DNA of 64,000 nucleotides from Hansfordia pulvinata (lineage: Eukaryota > Ascomycota > Sordariomycetes > Xylariales): NCBI GenBank assembly GCA_006538405.1, contig BJKQ01000008.1:2762762-2826761 (forward strand). Reading direction: 5' to 3'. Below are positions 23,452 through 35,523 of the stretch, in pieces; position 1 is the first letter of the stretch, and every line of letters begins with the position of its first letter. Both the position numbers and the translations under genes were made by a program. Under the pieces are notes generated by a model. That model had not been told where the DNA came from. It saw only the letters and a program-made list of their open reading frames with translations, and ran no database searches.

Positions 23452-25097
23452 ATGCTGCTCGTGCAGGACGAAGGGCTCGGGGGAGGCAGACTCGGGCCGG
23501 GTGCAGGAACTGCGGCCGATTCGATACCCTCTCACCCCCTTGGCATAAAGCCATTAGGGAACCAATACTTCTCCTCGGGCCGAAATGCCCGGTCCAGCTT
23601 GGGCACCCTGAGTGGTCTTCCGGATGAGATGCTGTTACACTTCCTCGACTACGTGGACTCCTCGTCGTTGAGACTTCTCGGGCATACCTGTCGATTTCTG
23701 TTTGCATTCTGCCGCCTCGACGATCTGTGGAAGTCTCATTTTCTTGAGTAAGTCCAAATTGGATCTGGTTCCGTTTGAAATTGAAGAGTCACTGGTTTGT
23801 CGTCTGAGTACGGCTTCTTGGCGCACTCGTTGGCCAACGTGACGTCCAGCGGACGCTCATGGCTGGGGCCAGAGGCTTGTCAACCTCTCCCGTTGAATTC
23901 CCTAGGTTCGTACTCTGACCTACGGACAGATCCAGCCGAGCTCAGTCCCATGCGATCTCGTGGCGGGGATCCTGGCGTGCAACATATCTCAATATTCCAG
24001 ACGAGTGCCAAGCCAAGATAGACGGCAGTGACGTATACTCGGACGTCTTGCACAGGCCATTCGTCTGCAGTCACATCCTACTGGGCAAGCATATCGCCCA
24101 TATACCGCGATCAAATGAAATCACTCGGCTTGAGACTCTTACGTACGACGAGTTCTCGACACAGTGGAGCAAGACACCGTTCCTGTTGACGAGGTGCATC
24201 CAGGAATGGCCGGTGTTCCAGGAGTGGGACCTGAAGCGATTGCAGACCCAGTACAGCCATGTTCCATTTCGAGCCGAGGCAGTGGACTGGGAGTATTCGA
24301 CATACAGCGAGTACATGGGCAACAGCCGCGATGAAAGCCCGCTCTACTTGTTTGACAAGAAATTTGCCGAGAAGATGGGCATCCGCGTCGGCCACGGTGA
24401 TGGCTGTGCGTACTGGCCCCCGGAGTGCTTTGGCCCGGACCTGTTTGAGCTTCTGGGCGACGAGCGGCCTGCACACCGCTGGCTCATCGCCGGACCTGAG
24501 CGCAGCGGATCGACCTTCCACAAGGACCCGAACGGAACGAGCGCCTGGAATGCCGTGATAGAAGGCTCAAAGTATTGGATCATGTTTCCGCCCAGCGCGC
24601 AAGTGCCGGGCGTGTATGTGTCAGAAGACAGCAGCGAGGTCACAAGCCCCCTGAGCATTGCCGAATGGCTTCTCGAGTTCCACCGCGAGGCCCGAGCCAC
24701 GCCAGGATGTGTCGAGGGTATCTGCAAGGCCGGCGAGATCCTTCATGTCCCAAGCGGCTGGTGGCATCTCGTGGTGAACCTGGAGCCCGGTGTAGCCCTG
24801 ACGCAAAATTTTGTGCCCAAGTCACATCTCGGGGACGTGCTGTACTTCCTACGGGAGAAGGCGGACCAAGTGACTGGATTCGCAAAGGAAATAGAAAGCC
24901 CCTTCGACCTCTTCGTCGAGAGACTCAAGGCCAGTGAGCCGGAGCTTCTTAAAGAAGCTCTGGAGGATTTGGAGCTCAGAAGTCAAAGAAGGAAGCGCAA
25001 GTGGGAAGAAGCGGTTGGCGACAAGGACGGATCCGACAATGGAGGCGGTGGCTTCAGCTTCGGTTTTGGTGGAGATGACCTCGATGAGATACCTTGA
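23452..25097 (+). CDS. F-box and JmjC-domain protein (JMJD6-like 2-oxoglutarate oxygenase)
   Basis: Two exons, 23452-23747 and 23936-25097, 485 residues. The 188 bp intron ends in a CTGAC...CCAG context. Splicing joins WKSHFL to a segment with SWRGSWRATYLNIPDE, as in this family. Residues ~51-98 are an F-box (LSGLPDEMLLHFLDYVDS...). From ~150 to 400 runs a cupin/JmjC fold: FLLTRCIQEWPVF, then STFHKDPNG with Fe(II) ligands His294 and Asp296, then GEILHVPSGWWHLVVNLE with the third ligand His376. The Lys that usually binds 2-oxoglutarate may be in GSKYWIMFPP. The C-terminus has an Arg/Lys-rich segment and a Gly/Phe-rich acidic tail. The likely role is a hydroxylase or demethylase tethered to SCF ubiquitin ligase through the F-box; the substrate is unknown. 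Confidence 0.9.
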
Positions 25098-27701
25098 GTG
25101 GAATGATCACGCCGGGATGCCCGGCTTATTGAGGTATATGATCCTGGGTGCCTCCTTGAGAGTCTTGTCCCATCGTGACAGTCTGCTGATTCCGATGGTT
25201 GAATGTACACAGACCTTTAGGGGGACAAGATAAGATGACGATGGGGGAATCCTATTACCTGGGCATCTGCCTACCCTGCTCATCCAGGAGTGCCAGGCAG
25301 GCATCGAGCAAGTGTAGTGACAGTCCGATTGCAGCTCGCCCCTCCAATCAGACAAGCGTTCATGAAGGATCGCGGGACGAACCCGATGTGCCAGTGCGTG
25401 TGGGGTGGCCCCGTGCTCCATCCCGCGCCCCCAGCCCCAACCAAGTCAGAGTGCGACTGGGTCTTCCTGATGCGGGATCTTCGTGGTTACTCGTACACTC
25501 GGTCTGCATGGGTGCTGTCTAGTCGTCATTGTCGAGACGCAACTCATATAGGCAGCTTATCTTTCCGTCTGTGAGCATGAGTGTCCTCACACAACGGACG
25601 AGAGCCACCCAGGGCATCCCAGGCCAACCATCGGTATCGGTGGGTACGAGCATCTGTCGTGGCTAATGCGTTCGCCAAACACCCAGCACGAGGGCTCTGG
25701 TAGGAAATGCGCCGGCGGCAGTGTTTAATCTCATCGATTGGGTTGTGATTAGTAGGTAGCCGGCGTGGCGTTGCGCATCGGCAGACTCTCGTACGAATAA
25801 CGCCAAGTGGTGTTTCAGCTACCTACCTACCTATGTAGCCGTTGATGGGAGTGGGCGGCTCCGACCTCGTAGAAAGTCAGCACGGCAGCCTCACCTGCGC
25901 TGGTTGTTCTCAGAGGCGTACTCCGCATACCGTAGGGCGACTGGAGTGTGGAATGGGCGCTTTCCCCGATCTGTGGCGCACGGGGCGCATTCACGGCCTG
26001 GTATCTGCAGACCCGATTAGCAGAATTGGCCCGCGTTCCAAGTGATAGTATGTGCTCGCGGAGCAGCCCGGGGCTGCAGGGGCGACTCCTGAGCCGCTTC
26101 GAACCGCAATGGATGCAGAGTGAAGTCTCCCGAGGCTCTGGCGGGTCCAGGTTCCAGTGAAGCATCATGGATGTTGGTGCTTGTGGTGCGTCCATGGGGA
26201 TACTTTTAGATTATTTGGTGCTGCCACTTTACCAGGTATCTAGGCGGTACTTACCTCCCAACGTTACAGGTGGAAGCTGGTAGGTACCTACATGTAGGTC
26301 ACTTTGCCTGCCTTCAAGTCCGAGTTAAGGGCATCGGATGGCAAGCCCGCGCGCAACGGGCTGAATGCTGCGTGCAGACCCGAGGTGAAGCTTACAGTAC
26401 CTCCATCGCACATGGGCGGCCGGTTCACTGGGTCCTCTCTCCGCTCTCTTTGTTGCCGCTGACCACCAACTCCTTCCACGCAGCACATCAGACAGCCTGA
26501 CTGCTTTCCTCCTTTCTCATCCATAATCGTGCCCACATCTGTCCCCCTATGAGCATCGCCAGCTGGCCCATCGCAGACTAGACGGTCTTCCGATTTGAAA
26601 TCTAGGCTTTGTCTCGAATCAGACGGCAAACACGCAAGCCCTCGTCTTCGTCTCTTCCCACGTCGGTTCCTGCGGGGACCCTTTCTCAAGGCTGCTGCCG
26701 TCGCCACCTTCGCTAGCCTTTCTCCTGCGCACCATCGTGGTCTTGTCATTGCGCGCCCCAATCCCCGTTTCCACGGATCTGCATGTCCCTTCTCCCATAT
26801 ATCAGTCGTGCAACAGGCTTGAGGGGCAAACAGACATCGGATCGCAGACCCTAGAGACTGCTACTAGTCGACAAGCAGCGGATGGTACTTGAGGATCCAT
26901 ATTTAATCAACGACACCCACGCGCCCGCCAAGTGGGTATCTCGGAGCCCAGCTCGAACTCGCCCCCAGCACGCAACCAAAGCCCATTGTTATTGCTCCGT
27001 ACTTATCTACAACCGACCTTCCCTCAGCTTGCCTGGACTTGCTCCCCAGACGAAGTACATACATACTCCCCAGCTGGACCGTTCTCTTATTAGCTTCACA
27101 CGATAGACGCCCTCTTCACCCGCCTCGCTTGACCGGCCGACCGATACTGCGACACTTTGCCTCGCCGCGTAAGGGACACACTTGCGAGCCTGGGCCGAAG
27201 CCCCTCCCCCAAGCTCTCGGAAGCCGCTCCCTCCCCAACGACACAGATCAGTACGATACCCTTGTTCTCGGCGGCCCTGTCCTTCCGAGCCTACGAGTAC
27301 CTGTCCGCCCCTGTTCCACAAGGCAATCTGCATGATGCGAGCCGCCGCCCTTCCCCTGTGGCACGCACCCCTTAGTTAGCACTCCGTCATCTCTTGCTCG
27401 ACAGCCATAAGCTGCCGCCACCTATCCACCGGAATCCATCATCCTTCATCGACTTCCGGCACACGCGTATGCGCACGCCCACGCTCACGCTCACGCGTGC
27501 TCATCTCTCATCTCGCCGCCCCTCCACTCAAGACTGTCCCTTCGTGCGCCAAAGATCCTCTACTCTCGAGGCACCTTGGCCAAGCGGCACGGTCTTGGCC
27601 CAGCGACAGCAGACCGAGCTCTCACGAGTCCGCCGGAACCGCGCCCCCTCAACCCCTCTCGACACTATCCGCGCCCCGAGCCCCGACAATATTGCGCCAT
27701 C
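25098..27701. other. Long intergenic region
   Basis: 2.6 kb without a supported gene. ACCTACC strings lie at 25818-25834, and a TAGGTACCTACATGTAGGT inverted motif is at about 26281-26299. From about 27100 to 27690 the strand is pyrimidine-rich and contains CACGC-type low-complexity DNA. This is the likely promoter and leader of the gene at 27702. Open frames there reflect that composition. Confidence 0.5.
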
Positions 27702-30123
27702 ATGGTATCCGACGAGGCCTACGACATCTGTCTTCCTGTCCTCGAGGACCCCAATCTCGACGAAGAAGACAAGACGGATAAATTGGAAGAGCTCCTAAGC
27801 AAGGAGACAGCTTTGACTGGCACTTCATTGGAAAACGCCATCCTTGACGTCCTTTGGCGGTTTCGCGAGGGTAGCGCAGTTGCGGCATCCCCACCACCTA
27901 TCCGCCACAACATACTCCGCCGCCCTTCCCCCGCCTCATGGCGCGGGCCAAATACCTCCATGGCGGGATCGCCTCGCCTCGGCGTGAGCCCCTTGGCGCC
28001 GCCCAACTTCGTCCCAGCCAATTTGAGCCGCACCAAGTCTTCAACGGCGTCCCCATTCACGTCGCCTCGGCCTTCACCCCGCCTGGCTTTCGCTGCCCCT
28101 GTCATACCACATAGTCCCAACCTGAATGCCTACGAGTTTGCCAGTGACCACACGCCAGCCCAGGAGATATACGGCGATTTCCAGACAGAAAACGTTGACT
28201 GGCTCGTAAGTGACGATGCTGCCAGTGTCTCCTCGGCCGGCACGGCCAGCGGCCTCAATGCCGCCGCGCCTGAGTACGTTTCTACTCAGCAGACAGACAT
28301 GACACCCTACGATATGCTGCGTTCCGTTCTAGGCCAGACAAAGACGGACGACGAGATCGAGGCCGCCCTCTCTCATCACGGCTATGACCTGAGCGCCACT
28401 ATAGCAGCCATCATGGAGACTCAGGGCCAGGATATCACCAACGCCTCTGCGCTGACCCCGGAAGCCAAAAGCGTGCTGATTGGCAAGTCGGTAACGCCAG
28501 ACACCAGACCAACTACGCCTTCGGCTCAACAGAAAGCCGGCATCATATGCAAATTCTATCTGTCCACGGGACAGTGCCTTCGCGCAGATTGCAGATTCAG
28601 TCATGATCTCAGCAATCACATCTGCAAGTATGTTGTTCATTCGCCACGACTGCTGGCATCAATAGCCCTCAGCTCAAATCGACCGCCTTGCTAATGTTTC
28701 CAGATACTGGGTCATGGGTAACTGCCTCGCTGGAGAGACTTGCATCTTCTCCCATGATCCGGCCCACATGATGAACCGACTCACCATTGATGGAGGGAGC
28801 ACGCCTCCGCAAAAGTCCCAAAACCTCCAGGTCCAAGATCTGAACTTATTTCCGTCTTTACGACCAGGCACCCCCGAACTCAACCCCTTTGCCCCATCGT
28901 TCAACTTTCATGGCAACAACATGAACTCGTCGCCTGGCTTCAGGTCGATGCAGAACCAAGGAGGCGATGGAGGCCGGTCACGTTCACGACCAGGAAGTCG
29001 TCCTCAGACCAAGGATGGCATGCATGCTCCTTCAATGGATGACAATGATGCGTTCCCTTCACTCGGATCGACACCGTCAAAACCAAACAAGAAACACCAC
29101 GGAAAGCGCGGAGGCCATGGCCATGGCCCTAAGGAAACTGTTACGCCGAGTTCTCTAGCCGACATTGTCAGAATGACTCCCTCTCCTGCCCCAGGGGCTA
29201 GCCGACAAGATATCAAGAAGGCAGCCCGCAATGGGAGCTCCCCCGCAGTGAGGAATGGGGAGAATAGTGCAGCGGCTCAAGCAATCACTATGCCGAAGCA
29301 TATCCCTTGGTTGGAAACTGGGGAGCGAGCCAACAAGGGCTACCTCAAGGCTCGACAAGAGGCAATCAAGCACGGTGGCCTCCGTAACAAATTCTTACAG
29401 AGGTATGGGAACGGCGTGACGGTCTTTTGACCGGCCCTGCCCAGCTCAAGCACAGTGCACTGTTTGCAAGGTGTCACAGGCCGCAGAGAAGCAAGCTAAC
29501 ACACAAGCAGTGCCGCGCAGGCGTGGAACCGCAACGATGCTCGGGCAGCTAAAGCCCTCAGCCTCCGTGGGCAAAGCGAGAACGATCTGATGAGAAAGGC
29601 CCATCGTGAGGCGGCGCGAGAACTATACGAGGATCGCAACAAGAACAGCGGGTCAAGTCCAGAGATATTCGTCGACCTGCATGGGTTGCATCCTGAGGAG
29701 GCGGTGGAGTATCTGGAGAAGGTACTGCTGGAGAACAGTAAAGAGAGCCGGCCCGTATACGCAATTACCGGGACAGGGCATCACAGCAAGAACGGCAAAG
29801 ACAAAGTCGGGAAGGCGGTGCGCAACTTTCTTAACGAATGGAGGTACGCCTTCCGTGAATTCTCGGTGCCAGGTGACCGGAACAGCATGGGCGGTATCCT
29901 GGGTATTGACGCCAGGAGCTGGGACAAGTCTTTGAGCAAGGAAGATGGGGCCAAGGGCGAGACGGAGAGTCAGTCAGAGGAGGATATTCTGAGCCAGGGA
30001 GTCGAAATTGGGGACGGCAAGGTCAGGCTGCTGGTTCGTGATCCCCCAAGGGTCCCAGTGCAGGCAATCGAGCCCGCTAGCAGAGGAGCTGCTACTCGAA
30101 AGAAACCAAAGACAAACAAATAA
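27702..30123 (+). CDS. CUE-like, CCCH zinc-finger and SMR-domain protein
   Basis: Three exons, 27702-28627, 28704-29402 and 29511-30123, 745 residues. Domains in order: an N-terminal acidic helical region; a Ser/Pro-rich segment (~65-190); a CUE/HBS1-N-like helical domain (~200-240, TPYDMLRSVLGQTKTDDEIE); two tandem CCCH fingers (first from Cys283, spacing C-x8-C-x4-C-x3-H; second C-x7-C-x5-C-x3-H, split by intron 1); a disordered Gly/Ser/His-rich stretch; and a C-terminal SMR domain starting at DLHGLHPEEAVEYLEKVL (Asp597) with ITGTGHHSK and VGKAVRNFL. SMR domains are RNA endonucleases or nucleic-acid binders. In yeast, CUE-SMR proteins act on stalled ribosomes in no-go decay. A role in mRNA quality control or turnover is inferred, not shown. 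Confidence 0.9.
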
Positions 30124-31991
30124 GAAAAACGATCATGAACCACCCAACGCCTCAATCAGCACCTGTGGTATCTCACAAAAATCGTACAGGCGAAGCGGGT
30201 TTCTTTGCAAATGGCTACTGGGTGTGGCCCTCTTTCCGTGCATGTCAGTTCAAGAAATTGAATAGCTTTGCAGTATGAGATGAAGGCACATCACAACAAA
30301 GTATGAAGCTGCAGATGGCTTAAAGTAGGCGATTATGCACCTGGGTCATGCAGGGTTTCGTAGGCATGGAGGGTCGCAAAGGGTCGCGAGGGGGGGAAGG
30401 CCTACTGGATTCCGGCATCCGAAGATGAGAACCCGCTCCCAGATGCAGGTCACAATTGATCAACTCGTGGCAGCTGTACGTTTTGATCACATGCGACCCT
30501 ATACGAATGACGAGACGTGATTCGATCATTTCTGCCCGGTCCAAGCTCAGGATACAGACACCAGCTGTGCCCTTGGAAGGCTTCGACCTGGTCCGTCATT
30601 GATGCTTTTCGTTGCACGGTGAAAGTTATACGACCAGCCGCGTTTTAGGGGCCGACCAGAGGCCACGCATAAGGTAGGTAAGCTTTGACAATTGGTCCGG
30701 AGTGAGGTATACTTCTGTTAGTTTAGCCAGGGGCGAGGATGATGTCACTGTATGGACGCATCTTGGGATAGTACGAATACCTACCACATACATACGCGTA
30801 GGTGGGTAGTGAGTTGTGGCCACTGTACCTCACAGGCTGCCATCTCCAAAGAAGACCCCTGCCTTGGTCCAGAATGAAGGCCGGAGTGCTCCGCCCTATT
30901 AATAGAGCAAGGCCGATCTTGGCACACGCCCGGACGCAGACATATGCTGCGGTACCTGAGCCAGCATTATGACATGCTTACCTGGACTTGTCGATGGGAG
31001 GGTAAGAGTGAGGGGTTGGATAGAATGTCAAGCTGTTGAGGAATCGTGTCCACCAATTCTAGGTCGTAGAAAGGGCGCGGCCCTCGATGTTGGCGTCACC
31101 CGATGGGACAGAGTTCGAGGAAGGAAGGCTGTCGTTTCCTGGCCAGTCGAGGATGAATTTTAGTCGGGCGTTAACCACCTACCTACCTTTACGAGCAGCT
31201 CACGGCACCTGGTCACGACTACCTCAATCACGACTGCTCTGCAAGTACCTATTTCAAGCCGCATTGCGCCAAGTGTACTCGGTAGCGACGTCGATCAGGC
31301 GCAGAAATGGGCTTACGGGCAGGGAGAAGGATGGGACAGGATGGGATAGACCAGGCTGTCCTATCCACCGGCTGGGCCGGGGCACCACCGCATGTCATCC
31401 ATCATCCACGGACATCCATTGCAGCGACCGGGCAAGCAGCCGCTGTGAGCTGTCCTCCTTCTAAGTTAGCCCCCGTACCTCTTTACCACCTCCAGATTCA
31501 GCTGCCTCCTCAGTCAGCCCCGTCACGTCGCCCAGCGCACGCTAGGAGCTCAGGGATTAAGCGCCTGGAAAGGGCAAATCCAATCCGATCGAGCGCAAGG
31601 CGACTCGTGTCGCCAAGTCTCAAGTCGCACCCGCAGCCTCCGGCGCCCGAGTCCCCTGCCTCGCTGCGATCCCCCTACTCGTACACCGCACCACCTACCT
31701 AACTCACCACATCATCGCCCGTCCCGCCACCCAACTCGAGAGCGACAACCCTTTCTTGACTACAATCGCCCGACCCAGCGCACGCCAGTTCGATCAACGA
31801 GCGGAAGATACATACAGCCACGGCTGCCATCGCAGCAACCCGCCGGCGGTCCGCACTGCGCCCCTTCGCTTCAGACGCGGCTCAGCGCCCGCCGCTGTCT
31901 CGGCCCCGCGACGGCAACGTCCACGACAGGGACACTTCCCATACCTACAAAGCCAGTACTGCCGCGTCCGCGTCGCCGTACTACCAGCACA
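30124..31991. other. Long intergenic region
   Basis: 1.9 kb without a supported gene. GGTAGGTA/ACCTACC strings lie at about 30671-30680, 30779-30788 and 31178-31192. The segment 31450-31990 is a pyrimidine-rich leader before the TVP38 start codon. Confidence 0.5.
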
Positions 31992-33311
31992 ATGCCGGCA
32001 GACTACGCCTCGGCCGCCCGCGCCCTGTCCCTCCCCGTCGCCTCGCCGCCCGCCACCCCACCCTCACTGTCGCGCTCCTCCACCGCCGACTCAACCCAGA
32101 ATGCCATCGACGCCAACCAGCCGCTGCCACCCTGGGCACGCCCCTCGACGACAAGCTCCCAGCGCCTAGCCGGGCCCTATGGGCGCCCGACCGCACGCCC
32201 AGCCACAATCTCCGCCCGTCTCGCCGCCCTCGCCATGCGGCTGCTCAAGTCTGCCGCCGCTAGCGCAAATAACTTCATGCGTTTCTATAACTCCCTCCCC
32301 CTGTCTCAGCAGATCATCACCTCCGTCGTCGGTCTGGCTGTATTTGCCCTGACCATCGTCTTCATCATCTACTCCCACCGCATATTTGCCTGGCTCGGCC
32401 CCGTCGCCGAGACTTGGCGCGGCCTTACGGGTGGCTGGATTATCATGTTCCTGCTCACATTCGTCGCCGCTTTTCCTCCGATGATCGGCTACAGCACCAC
32501 TCTGACCATCGCCGGCTTCGTCTATGGCTTCCCCGGCGGCTGGCCTGTCGCTGCCGCTGCCACCGTCGCCGGCTCCACTGCCGCCTTCGTTGCCAGCCGC
32601 GGAGCCCTCTCCCGCTACGTCGAGGCCCTCGTTGGTGCCGACAAGCGCTTCCTCGCCCTCACACAGATCTTGCGCCGCGACGGCCTCTTCGTTCTCGTCG
32701 CCATACGTCTCTGCCCTTTGCCATTCAGCCTGAGCAATGGCTTCCTCTCCACCATACCCAGCATCTCACCCATGGCCTTTGCCATCGCTACCGCGGCTGC
32801 CACTCCCAAGCTAATGATCCACATCTTCATCGGCTCCCGCCTCGCCCGCCTCGCCGAAAGCGGAGACGATATGAGTGTTGGCGACAAGATCGTCAATTAT
32901 TTCTCGATGATTTTGAGCACCGTCATCGGCATGGCTGTCGGGTTGTTTGTCTACCGCCGCACCATTGCACGCGCCCATGAGCTGGCGCGCGAAGAGGCCG
33001 CCGAGAATGGCGAGGCTTTTCCAGCCGATGGCGAAGACCCGGTGTCGCCCGGATTTGAGGACCTGGAAGAGGGTGTCTTGAGCGGCGCCGCGACATCGCG
33101 CGGGTCGCGGAGTGGCAGGTGGGGCAACCTGCCCAGGAACTCGGCCGCTGCTGCGGCTGCGGGTGATGCAGACCACGCAGCCCTCATGGATGACGATGAC
33201 ATATCCTTGTGGGAGCAGGATGGTATCGAGGATGCTGATTTTCACGACACTACGGATAGTAGCCTAGAGGATGCACGCGAACTCGACAAAGCACGCTCTA
33301 GCGGCAGGTAA
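31992..33311 (+). CDS. TVP38: Golgi membrane protein TVP38 (VTT/DedA/SNARE-associated family)
   Basis: A single exon of 439 residues. The N-terminal ~95 residues are Ser/Pro/Ala-rich and cytosolic. Hydrophobic segments lie at ~107-128 (IITSVVGLAVFALTIVFIIY), ~147-168, ~170-202 (glycine-rich re-entrant region GFVYGFPGGWP), ~262-285 and ~302-321. The VTT core includes DGLFVLVAIRLCPLPFSLSNG, the conserved family stretch. The C-terminal ~110 residues are acidic and Ser-rich, with no membrane segment. VTT proteins include TMEM41B/VMP1, which scramble phospholipids in the ER; yeast Tvp38 resides in Tlg2 vesicles/late Golgi. The start is the first ATG after a long leader, in ACAATGCC context. Confidence 0.93.
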   Translation: MPADYASAARALSLPVASPPATPPSLSRSSTADSTQNAIDANQPLPPWARPSTTSSQRLAGPYGRPTARPATISARLAALAMRLLKSAAASANNFMRFYNSLPLSQQIITSVVGLAVFALTIVFIIYSHRIFAWLGPVAETWRGLTGGWIIMFLLTFVAAFPPMIGYSTTLTIAGFVYGFPGGWPVAAAATVAGSTAAFVASRGALSRYVEALVGADKRFLALTQILRRDGLFVLVAIRLCPLPFSLSNGFLSTIPSISPMAFAIATAAATPKLMIHIFIGSRLARLAESGDDMSVGDKIVNYFSMILSTVIGMAVGLFVYRRTIARAHELAREEAAENGEAFPADGEDPVSPGFEDLEEGVLSGAATSRGSRSGRWGNLPRNSAAAAAAGDADHAALMDDDDISLWEQDGIEDADFHDTTDSSLEDARELDKARSSGR

Positions 33312-33833
33312 GACGACATGGTTGATGCACGGGGTAGCGTGCCGTCTTGGAAGTACGAGGCCAGCCCATTCCAAGACATGGCTGCATGATTACGAGCACA
33401 GATTCGGACATTTGTCCAGGGCCAGGTCAGAACCATTTATACACGCACATAGACGTCTATACAAGAGGGCATCGGCTCAGGGCAATGGCGCAAGGTAGTT
33501 CAGGAGTCTGGCGTATAGACCATGTCCAATCGCACAAGGGCGTAGGAATTTTTTCTTTTTTATCTTCGTCAGGGGCGGCAACCTGTTTTCATGTTTACTT
33601 GGGCTTGCTCCTGTATGTTGATCTTTTGGGTAGAACTATAAGAACAGCGTCGGGGCAGGCGTTGATTTGATGACTCCGTGGCTGACCACTTCCACTCTCC
33701 GCATCATGCAGTTGAGAGGCGCAGTCCCAAGGCTCTAGTGTGCAAGCATATAGAGCCAACTCTCAGATGCGGAAATGACGCGCCGGCCCTTTACCCATTC
33801 GACGTAGGGAAGTCCTCCCATCGCATGGGCCAA
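33312..33833. other. Convergent spacer
   Basis: About 520 bp between the 3' ends of the TVP38 gene and the minus-strand peptidase gene. It probably holds both 3' UTRs. No gene is seen. Confidence 0.5.
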
Positions 33834-35301
33834 CTAGTCGATCGTGTCGTCCCGGAGGCGGAACAGCTCCTGGAAGACGGTTTCTGGCCGCGCGCGGATG
33901 GCGTTGTGGAAGAGCACGTTGGTCTCGAAAAACTTGGCGCCGCGAATCTGACCGGCTGTTTCGCGTGAAAATGCGGCCTCGACATACATGTCGTCTGCGT
34001 ATATGGCAGCGTAGACGGGAACGTCGTTTACGGCGAGCTGCCGCTCGTCGTAAAGCGCAGACCAGTCGTCAAAGCGCGCCAGCTTCTTGGCCGTCTCGCG
34101 CAGCGGCTGCAGATCGGCGACGGTGTCGTAAAGGAAAGATGGCACCATCTCCCCGAGAAAATACATGGGACCGCCATTGTCGCCTTTACCTGGGCCCTGC
34201 CAGTCGGATCGCAGCCAGGAGAAGTGCTCCAGCGACTGACCGATGCGGTCCGCAGCGAAGTTGCTTGTCACCCCGGGGCCGTATATCCAACACGGCTCGT
34301 GTAGGAGCGCGTACAGAGGCGCGCCGTCCATTCCATTGTTCTGCTCCAGCGTCTGCAGCGTAGGGCGCGTGAAGAATCCGAATTGGTCCAAATCGCCTTC
34401 CATCTTCACGACGATATTGTGAACACGATCCACTGCATGGTATAGTTGGTCAGTTCCGATCCTTTGGGAGTACTGCACCATGGGTACTGAGAGAATGAAA
34501 AGATCAAGCCACAGAGGGCTTCGCTGAGGAACACTTACAGCCTCCGTGGCCGCCAAAGTTGAGACCGAGGCCCATAAACAAGCCGACCGTGAGCAACCCG
34601 CCCGAGGGCAGCGGTATTCCGCGTGCCCCGCCTTTCATGCGTATGTAGCTTGCTATCTTCATGACAACTTCGACGTCCTGTGGAAATTTGCGGTAGTATG
34701 CGACATTGCGCTGCGCGAGTCTTCTGTACGTAGCCTGGTAGACGTGGTCTGGTCCCTTGTCAAGGGGGGGAAGACCCCCAGTGATGAAGGCCTCGCGCAG
34801 GCCGTGTGGCGCAAAGGAGAGATACGTGACCGAAGTCATGCCACCAAAGGACTGGCCGATGATGCTCCATTTGCGGTACTCAGGCGCGAGCTGACTGGTC
34901 AGGCAGAGGCGTATAGCCTCGAGGTCCTTGACGATGGAGTCGGCGCGGAAAAGCTTGAGGTAATCGGCCTGCGCGCTCGAGTCACCCACGCACGCGAGGA
35001 CGTCGGCGGAGATGGTGTGGCTGTTGCCAGTGCCGCGATAGTCGACGAGCAGAAGCTCGTAGCCACGATCCAAGATGTAGCTCGAGAAAGCGAGATCTTG
35101 GGGAGCTGGGTTTCCGAAGCCGGGACCTCCCTGGAGGTAGAGGAGATAGGGTTTGGGCTGACGCGTCTCGGGCGGAACCACGGGCTTTTCGAACGGGACG
35201 GCAGACCGGGCAAACAGACGGATCTTGGTACCCTCGGGCTCGGCGTGGTCGAGGGGCACCTCAAACCAGAAGTCCTTGACGAGCAGCCTGCCTGTGCTCA
35301 T
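33834..35301 (-). CDS. Proline iminopeptidase-like alpha/beta hydrolase (peptidase S33)
   Basis: Two exons: 35301-34539 and 34432-33834, giving 453 residues from the ATG at 35301. Family hallmarks: FWFEVPLDHAEPEGTKIRLF near the start, LQGGPGFG (oxyanion loop, ~56-63), LVDYRGTGNS (~85-94), IIGQSFGGM with nucleophile Ser151, YADDMYV (acid) and FHNAIRA (catalytic His). Intron 34433-34538 has GTAAGT, AACTGAC and TGCAG signals. S33 enzymes release N-terminal proline from peptides. The frame is open upstream: an ATG at 35361 would add a hydrophobic leader (MFLVGVFILRGLGPLLLLAD), and an ATG at 35523 would add 74 residues. I chose 35301 because it matches the usual family start, but a secreted or anchored form from 35361 is possible. 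Confidence 0.9.
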
Positions 35302-35523
35302 GTCAGCCAAGAGCAGCAAAGGGCCCAGGCCCCGCAGGATGAAGACGCCTACCAGAAACATGGTAAGGGGCGCTCTCGGAGACGAGTGCTGCCGCGAGCC
35401 CGGAAGATGACATGACTGCCCGCGGAGGTCAAGCTCTGGAGGCAGATTCAACGATGTGGGCTTGTTGGAAATATGCGATGGGGCAGGTGAGAGGGCGTTG
35501 TATACACCTAATGAGTGAGGCAC

